From contig CAITYU010000318.1 of the NCBI GenBank assembly GCA_903896675.1, positions 1 to 46,029 on the forward strand: a stretch of 46,029 nt of DNA, in the 5' to 3' direction. The notes below the pieces were generated by a model that saw only the letters and a list, made by a program, of their open reading frames with translations, was not told the origin of the DNA and made no database searches. This document shows positions 16,122 to 24,260 of the stretch, piece by piece (position 1 is the first letter of the stretch; the number at the start of each line of letters is the position of its first letter). The DNA is from an uncultured Planctomycetaceae bacterium (GTDB lineage: Bacteria; Planctomycetota; Planctomycetia; Planctomycetales; Planctomycetaceae). The position numbers were made by a program, and so were the translations under genes.

Positions 16122-17380
16122 GTCCGAGGAAAAACATCCGTCAACGCCGATTTCTGTTGTGGTTGCTGCCGGGCTGCGTTCTTGCGGCATGGCTGTTGTG
16201 GCTGCGTTTTGAGGAAAGTACGGCAGCGACCCTGCGGGAATCCGGTCGCCGGCATCTGCGGGAACGCCGTGACGAGCTGGCTGAATCGGCGTTCGAACGC
16301 TGTCTGCAGCGTACTCCGAACGACGCTGAGTTGATTCTGTTATGGGCGCAGGCGGTGATCAGCGGTCGCAACCGGACGCCACAGCAGGCCGCCGAACTGG
16401 CCCTGACCCGACTGCAGCAGATTCCGGACTCGTCGCCGCTCGCTGCTGAGGCTCGGATGCGGGAAGGGCGACTCGGCCTGCTGGTCCTGCAAAAGCCGGA
16501 GTTCGCAGAAGCCCGACTCCGGAAATCTCTGGAACTTGGCCCACCGACACTCGACGCCTGCTACCTGCTGTGGAAACTCTGCGACCTGACCGAGCGAGTC
16601 GCTGAGGCTGAACCGTGGTTCTGGGCTGCATATGAGTTGACACCTGAGGAACAGCAGCCCGAACGGCTGCGGGAATGGTACACCAGTCAGTTCAGCCCGC
16701 AGGCTGCCAACGCTGAACTGGATCGACTGCTGGGGTTTCTTGAGCCGAACAGGTTCAGTGATGATGCGGTCACATTGGCGCGACTGGCGGCGTTTCGCAG
16801 TCATGAACCGGAATCCTCTCTGACGGCTGCCGCGGAAGCCCATTTCATGATTCACCTGCGAGACCGGGATCCGGCGATCGATCTGTTGCTGAGACACTGG
16901 CAGCGTCCCGGGGCAAATACGAACGACTTTCTGATGTCCACTCTGGTGGATGTGCTGCTTGAAACCGGGCGGCTGGATGAAGCTCAGGTGATTTTCGAAC
17001 GCTGGACTCCCAGCGAAGGGTTTCAGTGGCTGCGGACAGCCGGCCGCGTGCAGCAGATCGTGTATCAGCAGGACTCCGAGGCTCTCGAATTATTTGAACG
17101 GGCCCGACCGATCTGGCCGGGCCCGATTGACTGGTCGCTGCTGCACTATGAGGCTCAGTCGCTGGCCAGACTGGGCCGGCGTTCCGAATCGGAATCGGCC
17201 CGTGCTCGAGCAAAGGAAATTGAACTGCTGATGGAACTGGATGTTCACCGCGAGCTGCGTCAGGCGCTGCTGGATCTGCGGCGTCCGCAAAACCTGCAGA
17301 AGATACAGGACTTCTATCAGAAAATCGGCCGGGATCGTGAAGCGAACGAGTGGAACAGGCACCGTACACGATTGTTCTGA
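16118..17380 (+). CDS. Membrane-anchored TPR protein
   Basis: This 420-aa protein has one N-terminal membrane helix (FLLWLLPGCVLAAWLLWL) after a basic start. The rest consists of degenerate helical repeats of the TPR type (for example ARRHLRERRDELAES-like pairs, and RLDEAQVIFERW later on). It should face the periplasm or another extracytoplasmic space. The ATG at 16118 overlaps the stop of the FG-GAP gene by four bases, which implies translational coupling. FG-GAP/ASPIC and TPR modules are often fused in planctomycete proteins; here they are separate neighbours, so a complex is plausible. No catalytic motif is seen. Confidence 0.82.
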   Translation: MSPRKNIRQRRFLLWLLPGCVLAAWLLWLRFEESTAATLRESGRRHLRERRDELAESAFERCLQRTPNDAELILLWAQAVISGRNRTPQQAAELALTRLQQIPDSSPLAAEARMREGRLGLLVLQKPEFAEARLRKSLELGPPTLDACYLLWKLCDLTERVAEAEPWFWAAYELTPEEQQPERLREWYTSQFSPQAANAELDRLLGFLEPNRFSDDAVTLARLAAFRSHEPESSLTAAAEAHFMIHLRDRDPAIDLLLRHWQRPGANTNDFLMSTLVDVLLETGRLDEAQVIFERWTPSEGFQWLRTAGRVQQIVYQQDSEALELFERARPIWPGPIDWSLLHYEAQSLARLGRRSESESARARAKEIELLMELDVHRELRQALLDLRRPQNLQKIQDFYQKIGRDREANEWNRHRTRLF

Positions 17381-17443
17381 ACCGATTTTCTCGGTATGCT
17401 CCTGAGAAGTTGATTCGCCAAAATTTCCACAGTGAGATCAATT

Positions 17444-17662
17444 ATGAAGTCAGCAAAATCCCTGGTTTCCGTGGCCCTGCTTTCCGTTGTGACGTTTGGC
17501 ATTGCCGGCTGTGGCGGCGGAACTCCGGAGATTCCGGCCGGTTCCGGTGGCCAGTCCACAGCCAGTCAGGATGAGATCCAGAAGCAGATGGAAGAGTCGA
17601 TGAAGAAGGCCGGAGCCAAATACAAAGGCAAGGTTCCGGGCGGACAGCCGGGGGGCAAGTGA
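17444..17662 (+). CDS. Small lipoprotein
   Basis: This is a 72-aa protein with a clear lipoprotein signal (MKSAKSLVSVALLSVVTF, lipobox IAGC). A Gly/Ser-rich spacer follows, then a short charged helix (DEIQKQMEESMKKAGAKYKG) and a Gly/Pro tail. The ATG at 17444 has a GTGAGA ribosome site; a GTG at 17432 would add four residues. It sits between two TPR genes in the same direction, 63 nt after the first and 41 nt before the second. It may anchor or organise their products. I do not recognise a family. Confidence 0.75.
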   Translation: MKSAKSLVSVALLSVVTFGIAGCGGGTPEIPAGSGGQSTASQDEIQKQMEESMKKAGAKYKGKVPGGQPGGK

Positions 17663-17703
17663 TCTTTACGGTCTGCATCCGGCAGTGGAAGCAGGTGCGG
17701 CAG

Positions 17704-20700
17704 ATGAATCTGGCGGACTGTTCGGTTCGACACGTGCTCTCGCCGTGTTTGCTCTGCTTTCTTACCGGCATTGCAGCGGTCTCAGAACCACGCGTGCCCA
17801 TTCTGTCTGCCATGCTGCAGCAGGAACCTGAGCAGCAGGAATCGCGTCAAAGTCTTGACCGATTGTTCGCTGCTCTCGTTCGTAATCCTCGTTATGGGCC
17901 ATCGTTCGAAAGAATCGTCCGATGGCACAACCAGCAGGGCAGCCTCGCCGCTCTGCAGTCGCGTCTGCTGGCACATGGAAATTCCGGGACAGCGGATCCA
18001 GGCCAGCCGGGATTGAATGCCGAATCCGTCCTGCAGATACCGGCCACCTGCGCACCTGATTCCGCACTGCTGCTGGCGGGAATGATTGCCCTGCAGCGAG
18101 CAGACGGGGAGGGCAGTGTTTCGCTGCTGGCTCAGGCGTCAGCGGCGCGTCCCGCTGATCCGCTGTCCGCATGGTATCTGGCCCGTGCCAACGCTCGGCA
18201 GGGCAACATGGCAGCGGCGGTGATCGCGTACGAGCAGGCTCTGAAGCTTCGCCCCAGCCGAGCCGATCTGCTGGAAATCTACCGCGAATATGCGACCGGC
18301 CTGACGCGCAGCCAGCAGTCAGAGCAGTCTCTGGCTGTCTGGCAGCGGATGGAAGCGTCGTTCCCCGGTGACCACCGCGTCGCCCGGCTGGTGGCTGAAT
18401 CGTTGTCTCGCGAGGGTCGCTGGAGTGAGGCATTGCCACGATTTCAGGCGCTCGCCGAATCCAGCGATGATCCTGAGCAGCGAGTGCAGTTGTTGCTCTC
18501 CACCGTGGACCTGCTGCAGCAGTTGCAGCGTGACGCGGATGCTATGCAGACGCTGACCGGCCTGCTGGCGGAGGTTGAACCCGGGGGCTGGCTTGCGCGT
18601 GACATCCGCCGGCGCATCGAATCCTATTACCTGAAACAGCGAACCCCCGAACAGCTGGCGATGTTTTATGAACAATGGCTGAGTCAGCACTCGGATGATT
18701 TTTTTGCCATGGAACGTCTTGCGGCGACTCTGCAACTGGACAATCGCCACGCGGATGCTGAACGCTGGCTGCGGAAAGCCGTTGAGGTTGCCCCTTCACA
18801 GACGCTGTTGCGTGAAAGTCTGATCGAACTGCAGGTCCGCAGCGGCAGACTGAATGACGCAATTCAGCAGTACGAAATTCTCTGCAGTGACGGCAAAGGC
18901 ACCGAGGACCAGCATCGTCGATTTGGTCTGCTGCAGCTGAAGCGAACGGACATTGCGGAAGAGCAGCGGCGACGGCTGGCACTGCAGGCGTGGTCACCAC
19001 TGCTGAAGCAGGCTGAGTCCGATGCGGCGGCAGCCAGTCGTGCGGCTGATCTGCTGGAACAGGCCGGATTGCCGGATGACGCATTGCAGCAGGCGCGGGT
19101 CGCGGTGCAACTGGCCCCGACAGACTCGCAGTATGTGGAACAACTGGGAGATCGGCTGCTCCGCCGCCAGCAGCCTGAGCAGGCCCGGGAAGTGTGGCTG
19201 CAACTGACGGCACCACCACTGCAGAATGCTCAGAACCTGATGCTTGCAGCCGCTATGTTCCGGCGGGCGGGGTTTTCGGCAGATGCCGTGCTGGCCATGC
19301 GACAGGCCTGTCGCATCCAGCCCGGACTGACAGAACACCTGCAGTTTGCCGACTTGCTGCGAGAAACCGGCGGTTTCGGTGAAAATGACTCATCCACTGC
19401 CCCGCGTCCCCAACAACCAACTCCGTCGGAATGCCTGAACGAAGCGCTGCAGCACCTCGAACTGGCGCTGCAGTCCTGTGAATCTGAGGAGCAGCAGGAT
19501 CAGGTACTGGAGCAGAGAACGAAGCTGCTGTTGCTGGCGGGACGTCTGAATGACGAACTTGCTGATCTGCAGCGGGAGTCGGACTGGGAATCCGAATCGG
19601 ATCATTTCCTGAACTGCTGGCGTCGAGCACTGGGTTATGAAGCCATCGGCAATCTGCCGGCAGCCGTCACGGCAGCCCGTGAGGCGCTTCAGGTGCAGCC
19701 TGCTGCGGCGCGCGTGCTTGCCAGGCTGGCTGCACTGCTCGAAAAATCCGGTCGACTTTCCGAGGCGGCAGTGTCACTGGAAGCGCTTGTGCAGGCCGCC
19801 CCGCGACAGGCGTCGGCAACACTGCAGCAACTGGCCAGGCTGGAACTGCGGCTGGGCCGAACAACTCAGGCGCTCGCCGCAGCGTCTCGACTGACCGAAA
19901 CCTGGCCGGATAACCCTGCGACGTGGCAGTTTCTTTCAGAGATCGCCTTCGAAACCGGTCGCCCTGCTGAAGCATTGCAGGCTCTGCGAAATGCCGTCCG
20001 GGTCAGCCCCCAGGACACTGACGCTCTGCAGAACCTCGCCGGTGTCCTCGCCGACCAGTTTGAAACGGCAGAAGCCATCGAACTGTTGTGGCAGGCCTGC
20101 GATGTCGCCGCCGATCAGGATACAAGGCTGGAACTGGTGACCCGGATGACGTCGCTTGCGCTGCGCAGCCAGCGGTTTCCTGAGTTTCTCGAGCGGCTGC
20201 AGCGTCAGCCTCGAAATCCGGAAGAACCCCTCTCTGCCGCTCTTGAAATGTCACAGGCTCTGCAGGAATCCGGCCAGTTTCGACGCGCGCGGGAAGTCGT
20301 TGAATCCTCGCTCGCTGCAGATCCCGAAAACGAACTGCTGCTCCGCAGGGCTGTCACTCTGGCTGAACGCGAAAAGAACGCTGAAGCCGCGACGCGCTGG
20401 CAACTGCAGTTGATTCGCAGCCACGGTACGCTGGACGAAATCCGGCGTCTGCTGACTCTGGCAAACGCCGATATCCGACAGTTTTCCCCCGCTGAGCTGT
20501 TGCAGGACATTGTCAGCAGACAGCCTCGCCGCAGCCTGGTACACGAGGCCGTCAGGCTGGCACTTTCCGTGCAGCAGGAGACCGTTGCAGAGCAATTGTG
20601 TCGCCAGCAGGTGCAGCGGGATCCGACAGACTGGTGGACGCGCACATGGCACGCCCTGCTCGCACACCGCGCCCAGCGATTTGAGGAATCACGGCAGCAA

Positions 20701-23700
20701 TCGCTGGCCGTGCTGGCCCTGAGATACCCGGCTGCCACCGTCCCACTGGCACAAAACTCCGCCGCCGTCGAACGGATGGCCGAACTGTCTGCGGCAGAAT
20801 TGGATGCGTGGCTGCAGCCGGCTCCGGAGGAACCCGACGCTTATGGTGACGCCGTGCGTCTCTGTCTGCGCATGCTGCTGGAGGACACTGCGGCAATCGA
20901 ACAGGTCAGATCACACCTGCTGCCGACCGACGATGTCAGCGTACTGGCAGCAATGGCCGGCGTGCTGCTGCAACAGGTCGCCCCGTCACCTGCCGTACTC
21001 AAGCTGATTGATGAACAGTTGACCCTCAGGAATTCGGCTGCTGCAGCCGCAATCCGACTGCGACTGCTGGCAACGCCCAAATTGAAAAACGTGTGGCAGG
21101 AGGCCGGCTGGTCAGGCCAGCAGCTCAGGGACGAACTTGAGGCTACCGGTGTGCAACTTCTGACGGTTCACACAGCATGGTTCGCCACTGCTGGCTGGCA
21201 CGACCGAATTGCGCTGCCGGAATCTGTGCAATCCGCTTTGCGTAAGGAACTCCCGGCACTCAGCGATAAAGGCTCGGCCAGCCCCTCGGCCCTGCTGCGG
21301 CTGGCTGTTGCACTGCGTGATCCGTCGACGTGCGGTCGTTTGCTGCAGGCTCTGACTACCCAGTCCCCTGTCGCATCGAATGCAGCCGCACTGGAATCTG
21401 AACTGGTGCAGCTACTGAACCCGCTGCTGCAACTGCCGCTGGATGCTGATGCAGTCCGCGCTGCACTGCAACTCGTGATTTCCCGCAGCCGCAACCAGGA
21501 ACGTCCGCTCACGTCCAGTCTGCTGACGGTGGAAGTGCCCGGCCTGCCGGCATTCCGGCATCGCGGACCAGCGGCCACCGGTACTGACCTGCTGATCTCC
21601 GGATTGCTGGGCCGCTTGATGGAATTGCAGCCCGGTCCACTGCATACAGTCTGGCCTCAGCTGGACCAATTCCGGGAATTGTCCGCCGGGGAAGCAGCCT
21701 TGCTGCGATGCGAGTATTTCCGTCGTCGCAATGATCGCCGACAACTGCTGCCGCAGATGCTGGCCCTGGCAGCGGAATGGCCTGCAGATGCGCACATTCG
21801 CCTCTGGGTGGCTGAACTGCTGCTGCTGCTGCCCAGCCCGGATCAGGCAATTTCCGTTGCCGCGTCTGTCCGGTCAGAGGACCCTCAGGTGCTGATTGCC
21901 GCACAGCAACTGATTCTCGGCACGGCTCAGGCTGCCGGCCTGCAGGCCGTGGCAGTGGATGCGGCACGACGACTCAGTGAGCTGCCGTTGACACAGCAGC
22001 AGCAGGCCGGACTGATCCCCGCTCTCAGTCGACTGGGGCTGCAGCAGGAAGCGACAGCGCTGGAAACCCGGCTGGGGCGCTCCGCGGAAAGTCGTACCTC
22101 CGTTCTGGGGCGACAACTGCAGCAGTTTCTGGCAACCGGCCGAACTGACCACGCTGCGGAGGCAGCGTGGGAACTGCTCCGAATCTCTTCCGGCGGCAGC
22201 CTGTTTTCGGGCTATCGTCCCAATGATGATCGCGACGACGGCGGCGATCGGCTGCAGGCCATTCGAGCACTGGCTCGACTGAATCGACTGCAGCCGGTGA
22301 TTGACCGGCACGAAGCCATGCTGGAAAACTCGCCCGATTCCCTGCCGCTGATGGAAGTTCTGGTCGAGTTTTATGAGGCGGCAGAGCAGTGGTCTCGTGT
22401 CACGGAATTGCAGGACCGCATGGCGGTACTGTCTCGACGCGTACCACCGGGATTGAGGCGTCAGGCCGCCGAACTGGAGAAAGCGGGTCAGTTCACTGCC
22501 GCCTGTGATTTGTATCTGCAACTGCAGAAATCTGATGCCACAGCGTTCTACACGGAGCTTGAAACATTTTATCAGGCCTTTGAACGCTGCCAGCGCAGGC
22601 GCGACTTCCTTGCAGCCGTCAGCGGCGCCGATCACGACACTCTGATTGAGCATTCTCGGTTGCTGAGCACCGCCGCGATCGCCGTATTTGACAGCGATGG
22701 TTTGGTTTCGGAAGCAGAACAGACGCTGTATGCGTTGCTGGCAATCCCGGACACGCGACGGCTGGCATTGGCTGCTGCACTGTCACGATCGGGTCTTTCA
22801 GATCAGCCGCTTGTCATGGCGGCATTCGCGGAAGAACTTCAGGCACTGGTCCGCACAGACGCAGCCAGCGCAACCATGACCGAGGCCGCGACGGGGGAAA
22901 TTCTCAGAATTTTCCAGAGCTCGAGCCACAGCAAACTGCTGGACTTGGCAATTCAGCAGCTCTCGGCCCCGTCCGTCCGCAGCACGCCGGGACTTGCGGT
23001 GCTGGCCTTCGCCTGCATGCTCGCGGGACACCATGAGCAACTGCCGGCACTGCAGGAACGCATCGCCACCGATCTGCGGGATGCCATCAGCAATGATCAT
23101 CCGCGGGCGGCCGCTGGTGTGGCAGCCCTGATGGTCATGCTGGAGCGAACGGAGACCGCCGGGCCTGCCGCAGCGATCACTGGTTTTCGGATGGGCCTGC
23201 TGCAGAGCCTTGCAGCAAACGAGTGGGGAAATACAGACGTGCAGACGCGAGCCGAAGCTGCATTGCTGAACCTGTATCGCAGCACAGGTCGGAACGATCT
23301 GGCGCGGGAACTGGTGCTGAAACGAGTCGGGGCTCTGCAAACTGACGGGAACTCGGGACCAGACGGCATTCGCAGCCTGCTGCAGGCCTCAGAACAGATC
23401 CAGCACTCCGGTAATCCGATCGAGGCGGCGGGGCTGCTGTTACGGATCACACCGTTCGATCTTGAACGATTCACAAAGGATCTGGGCGAGGACAAAGCGA
23501 TCGCATTTCGGTCCCGCTGGAATGCTGCCCGGCGCTGGAATCTGCAGCAGATGAAGGCACAACGGATTCTGGAGTGGCTTGAGCAGACTCCGGCTGGCAG
23601 CACCGATCTCCTGCTGGAACTGTCCGGTACGACGGACCCTGGCTGCACTGATTTACAGATGCTGCTGGACCTGCGTCTGCAGAGCCAGCTGCTGACAGCG

Positions 23701-24258
23701 GCACTGCAGTGCGAATGGAATGGTGCAGAGGATCAGGAGCGTTTGCAGAGGGTGCTGCGGAAACTGTCCGCAGCGCAGGAAACGACCAGTCCGCAACTGA
23801 TTATTGCTGCAGCGGCGGCACACAGCGGTGGCCTGCCGGAGTCTCAGCAGGCGCTGCTGCAACGCCTCGTGGCAAGCCTCATCCCGCCAGCGGCAGCAGG
23901 CTCTGAAACAGCCCCAGCACTGACAGTTCCCGATTCTCTGTATCGCTCACAGCACCATGCTGTGCTGCTGCTGGCGCGGAAAGTTGCCGACAACGCGCCT
24001 GCAGAAATGCTCAGCCAGTTGCTTGACCGCACCCTGCCGGCAGAAGACTCCGGACTGAACTGCCTCGTGGAACTGGCCATCATGAATGAAGCATTGCTGC
24101 TGGCCCGGCAGTTGTCACTGCCAGTGCAGGCAGCAGACATCGAACGTCGACGCAGTCAACTGACAACCCGACAGATGGCTTCAGCCGAAACTCAGACCGG
24201 CGAGGACATTCAGGCGGCCGTGGAAAAACTGCTGCAGAACACTGTACCGGAGCCCTGA
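17704..24258 (+). CDS. Giant TPR-repeat exported protein (about 2,184 aa)
   Basis: This is one uninterrupted frame of about 6.6 kb. A weak signal peptide (VLSPCLLCFLTGIAAV) is followed by almost continuous alpha-helical repeats. The clearest TPRs are at residues about 125-195 (SAWYLARANARQGNMAAAVIA, then YEQALKLRP) and about 655-805 (LAALLEKSGRLSEAAVSLEAL, then FLSEIAFETGRPAEALQALR). Repeats are more degenerate after residue 1,000. The protein is extremely rich in Leu, Gln, Ala and Glu. No enzymatic motif is seen, so a scaffold role is likely. The ATG at 17704 has AGGTG upstream; a GTG at 17659 overlapping the previous stop is an alternative. The next gene begins 2 nt after its stop. Confidence 0.88.
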   Translation: MNLADCSVRHVLSPCLLCFLTGIAAVSEPRVPILSAMLQQEPEQQESRQSLDRLFAALVRNPRYGPSFERIVRWHNQQGSLAALQSRLLAHGNSGTADPGQPGLNAESVLQIPATCAPDSALLLAGMIALQRADGEGSVSLLAQASAARPADPLSAWYLARANARQGNMAAAVIAYEQALKLRPSRADLLEIYREYATGLTRSQQSEQSLAVWQRMEASFPGDHRVARLVAESLSREGRWSEALPRFQALAESSDDPEQRVQLLLSTVDLLQQLQRDADAMQTLTGLLAEVEPGGWLARDIRRRIESYYLKQRTPEQLAMFYEQWLSQHSDDFFAMERLAATLQLDNRHADAERWLRKAVEVAPSQTLLRESLIELQVRSGRLNDAIQQYEILCSDGKGTEDQHRRFGLLQLKRTDIAEEQRRRLALQAWSPLLKQAESDAAAASRAADLLEQAGLPDDALQQARVAVQLAPTDSQYVEQLGDRLLRRQQPEQAREVWLQLTAPPLQNAQNLMLAAAMFRRAGFSADAVLAMRQACRIQPGLTEHLQFADLLRETGGFGENDSSTAPRPQQPTPSECLNEALQHLELALQSCESEEQQDQVLEQRTKLLLLAGRLNDELADLQRESDWESESDHFLNCWRRALGYEAIGNLPAAVTAAREALQVQPAAARVLARLAALLEKSGRLSEAAVSLEALVQAAPRQASATLQQLARLELRLGRTTQALAAASRLTETWPDNPATWQFLSEIAFETGRPAEALQALRNAVRVSPQDTDALQNLAGVLADQFETAEAIELLWQACDVAADQDTRLELVTRMTSLALRSQRFPEFLERLQRQPRNPEEPLSAALEMSQALQESGQFRRAREVVESSLAADPENELLLRRAVTLAEREKNAEAATRWQLQLIRSHGTLDEIRRLLTLANADIRQFSPAELLQDIVSRQPRRSLVHEAVRLALSVQQETVAEQLCRQQVQRDPTDWWTRTWHALLAHRAQRFEESRQQSLAVLALRYPAATVPLAQNSAAVERMAELSAAELDAWLQPAPEEPDAYGDAVRLCLRMLLEDTAAIEQVRSHLLPTDDVSVLAAMAGVLLQQVAPSPAVLKLIDEQLTLRNSAAAAAIRLRLLATPKLKNVWQEAGWSGQQLRDELEATGVQLLTVHTAWFATAGWHDRIALPESVQSALRKELPALSDKGSASPSALLRLAVALRDPSTCGRLLQALTTQSPVASNAAALESELVQLLNPLLQLPLDADAVRAALQLVISRSRNQERPLTSSLLTVEVPGLPAFRHRGPAATGTDLLISGLLGRLMELQPGPLHTVWPQLDQFRELSAGEAALLRCEYFRRRNDRRQLLPQMLALAAEWPADAHIRLWVAELLLLLPSPDQAISVAASVRSEDPQVLIAAQQLILGTAQAAGLQAVAVDAARRLSELPLTQQQQAGLIPALSRLGLQQEATALETRLGRSAESRTSVLGRQLQQFLATGRTDHAAEAAWELLRISSGGSLFSGYRPNDDRDDGGDRLQAIRALARLNRLQPVIDRHEAMLENSPDSLPLMEVLVEFYEAAEQWSRVTELQDRMAVLSRRVPPGLRRQAAELEKAGQFTAACDLYLQLQKSDATAFYTELETFYQAFERCQRRRDFLAAVSGADHDTLIEHSRLLSTAAIAVFDSDGLVSEAEQTLYALLAIPDTRRLALAAALSRSGLSDQPLVMAAFAEELQALVRTDAASATMTEAATGEILRIFQSSSHSKLLDLAIQQLSAPSVRSTPGLAVLAFACMLAGHHEQLPALQERIATDLRDAISNDHPRAAAGVAALMVMLERTETAGPAAAITGFRMGLLQSLAANEWGNTDVQTRAEAALLNLYRSTGRNDLARELVLKRVGALQTDGNSGPDGIRSLLQASEQIQHSGNPIEAAGLLLRITPFDLERFTKDLGEDKAIAFRSRWNAARRWNLQQMKAQRILEWLEQTPAGSTDLLLELSGTTDPGCTDLQMLLDLRLQSQLLTAALQCEWNGAEDQERLQRVLRKLSAAQETTSPQLIIAAAAAHSGGLPESQQALLQRLVASLIPPAAAGSETAPALTVPDSLYRSQHHAVLLLARKVADNAPAEMLSQLLDRTLPAEDSGLNCLVELAIMNEALLLARQLSLPVQAADIERRRSQLTTRQMASAETQTGEDIQAAVEKLLQNTVPEP

Positions 24259-24260
24259 TC

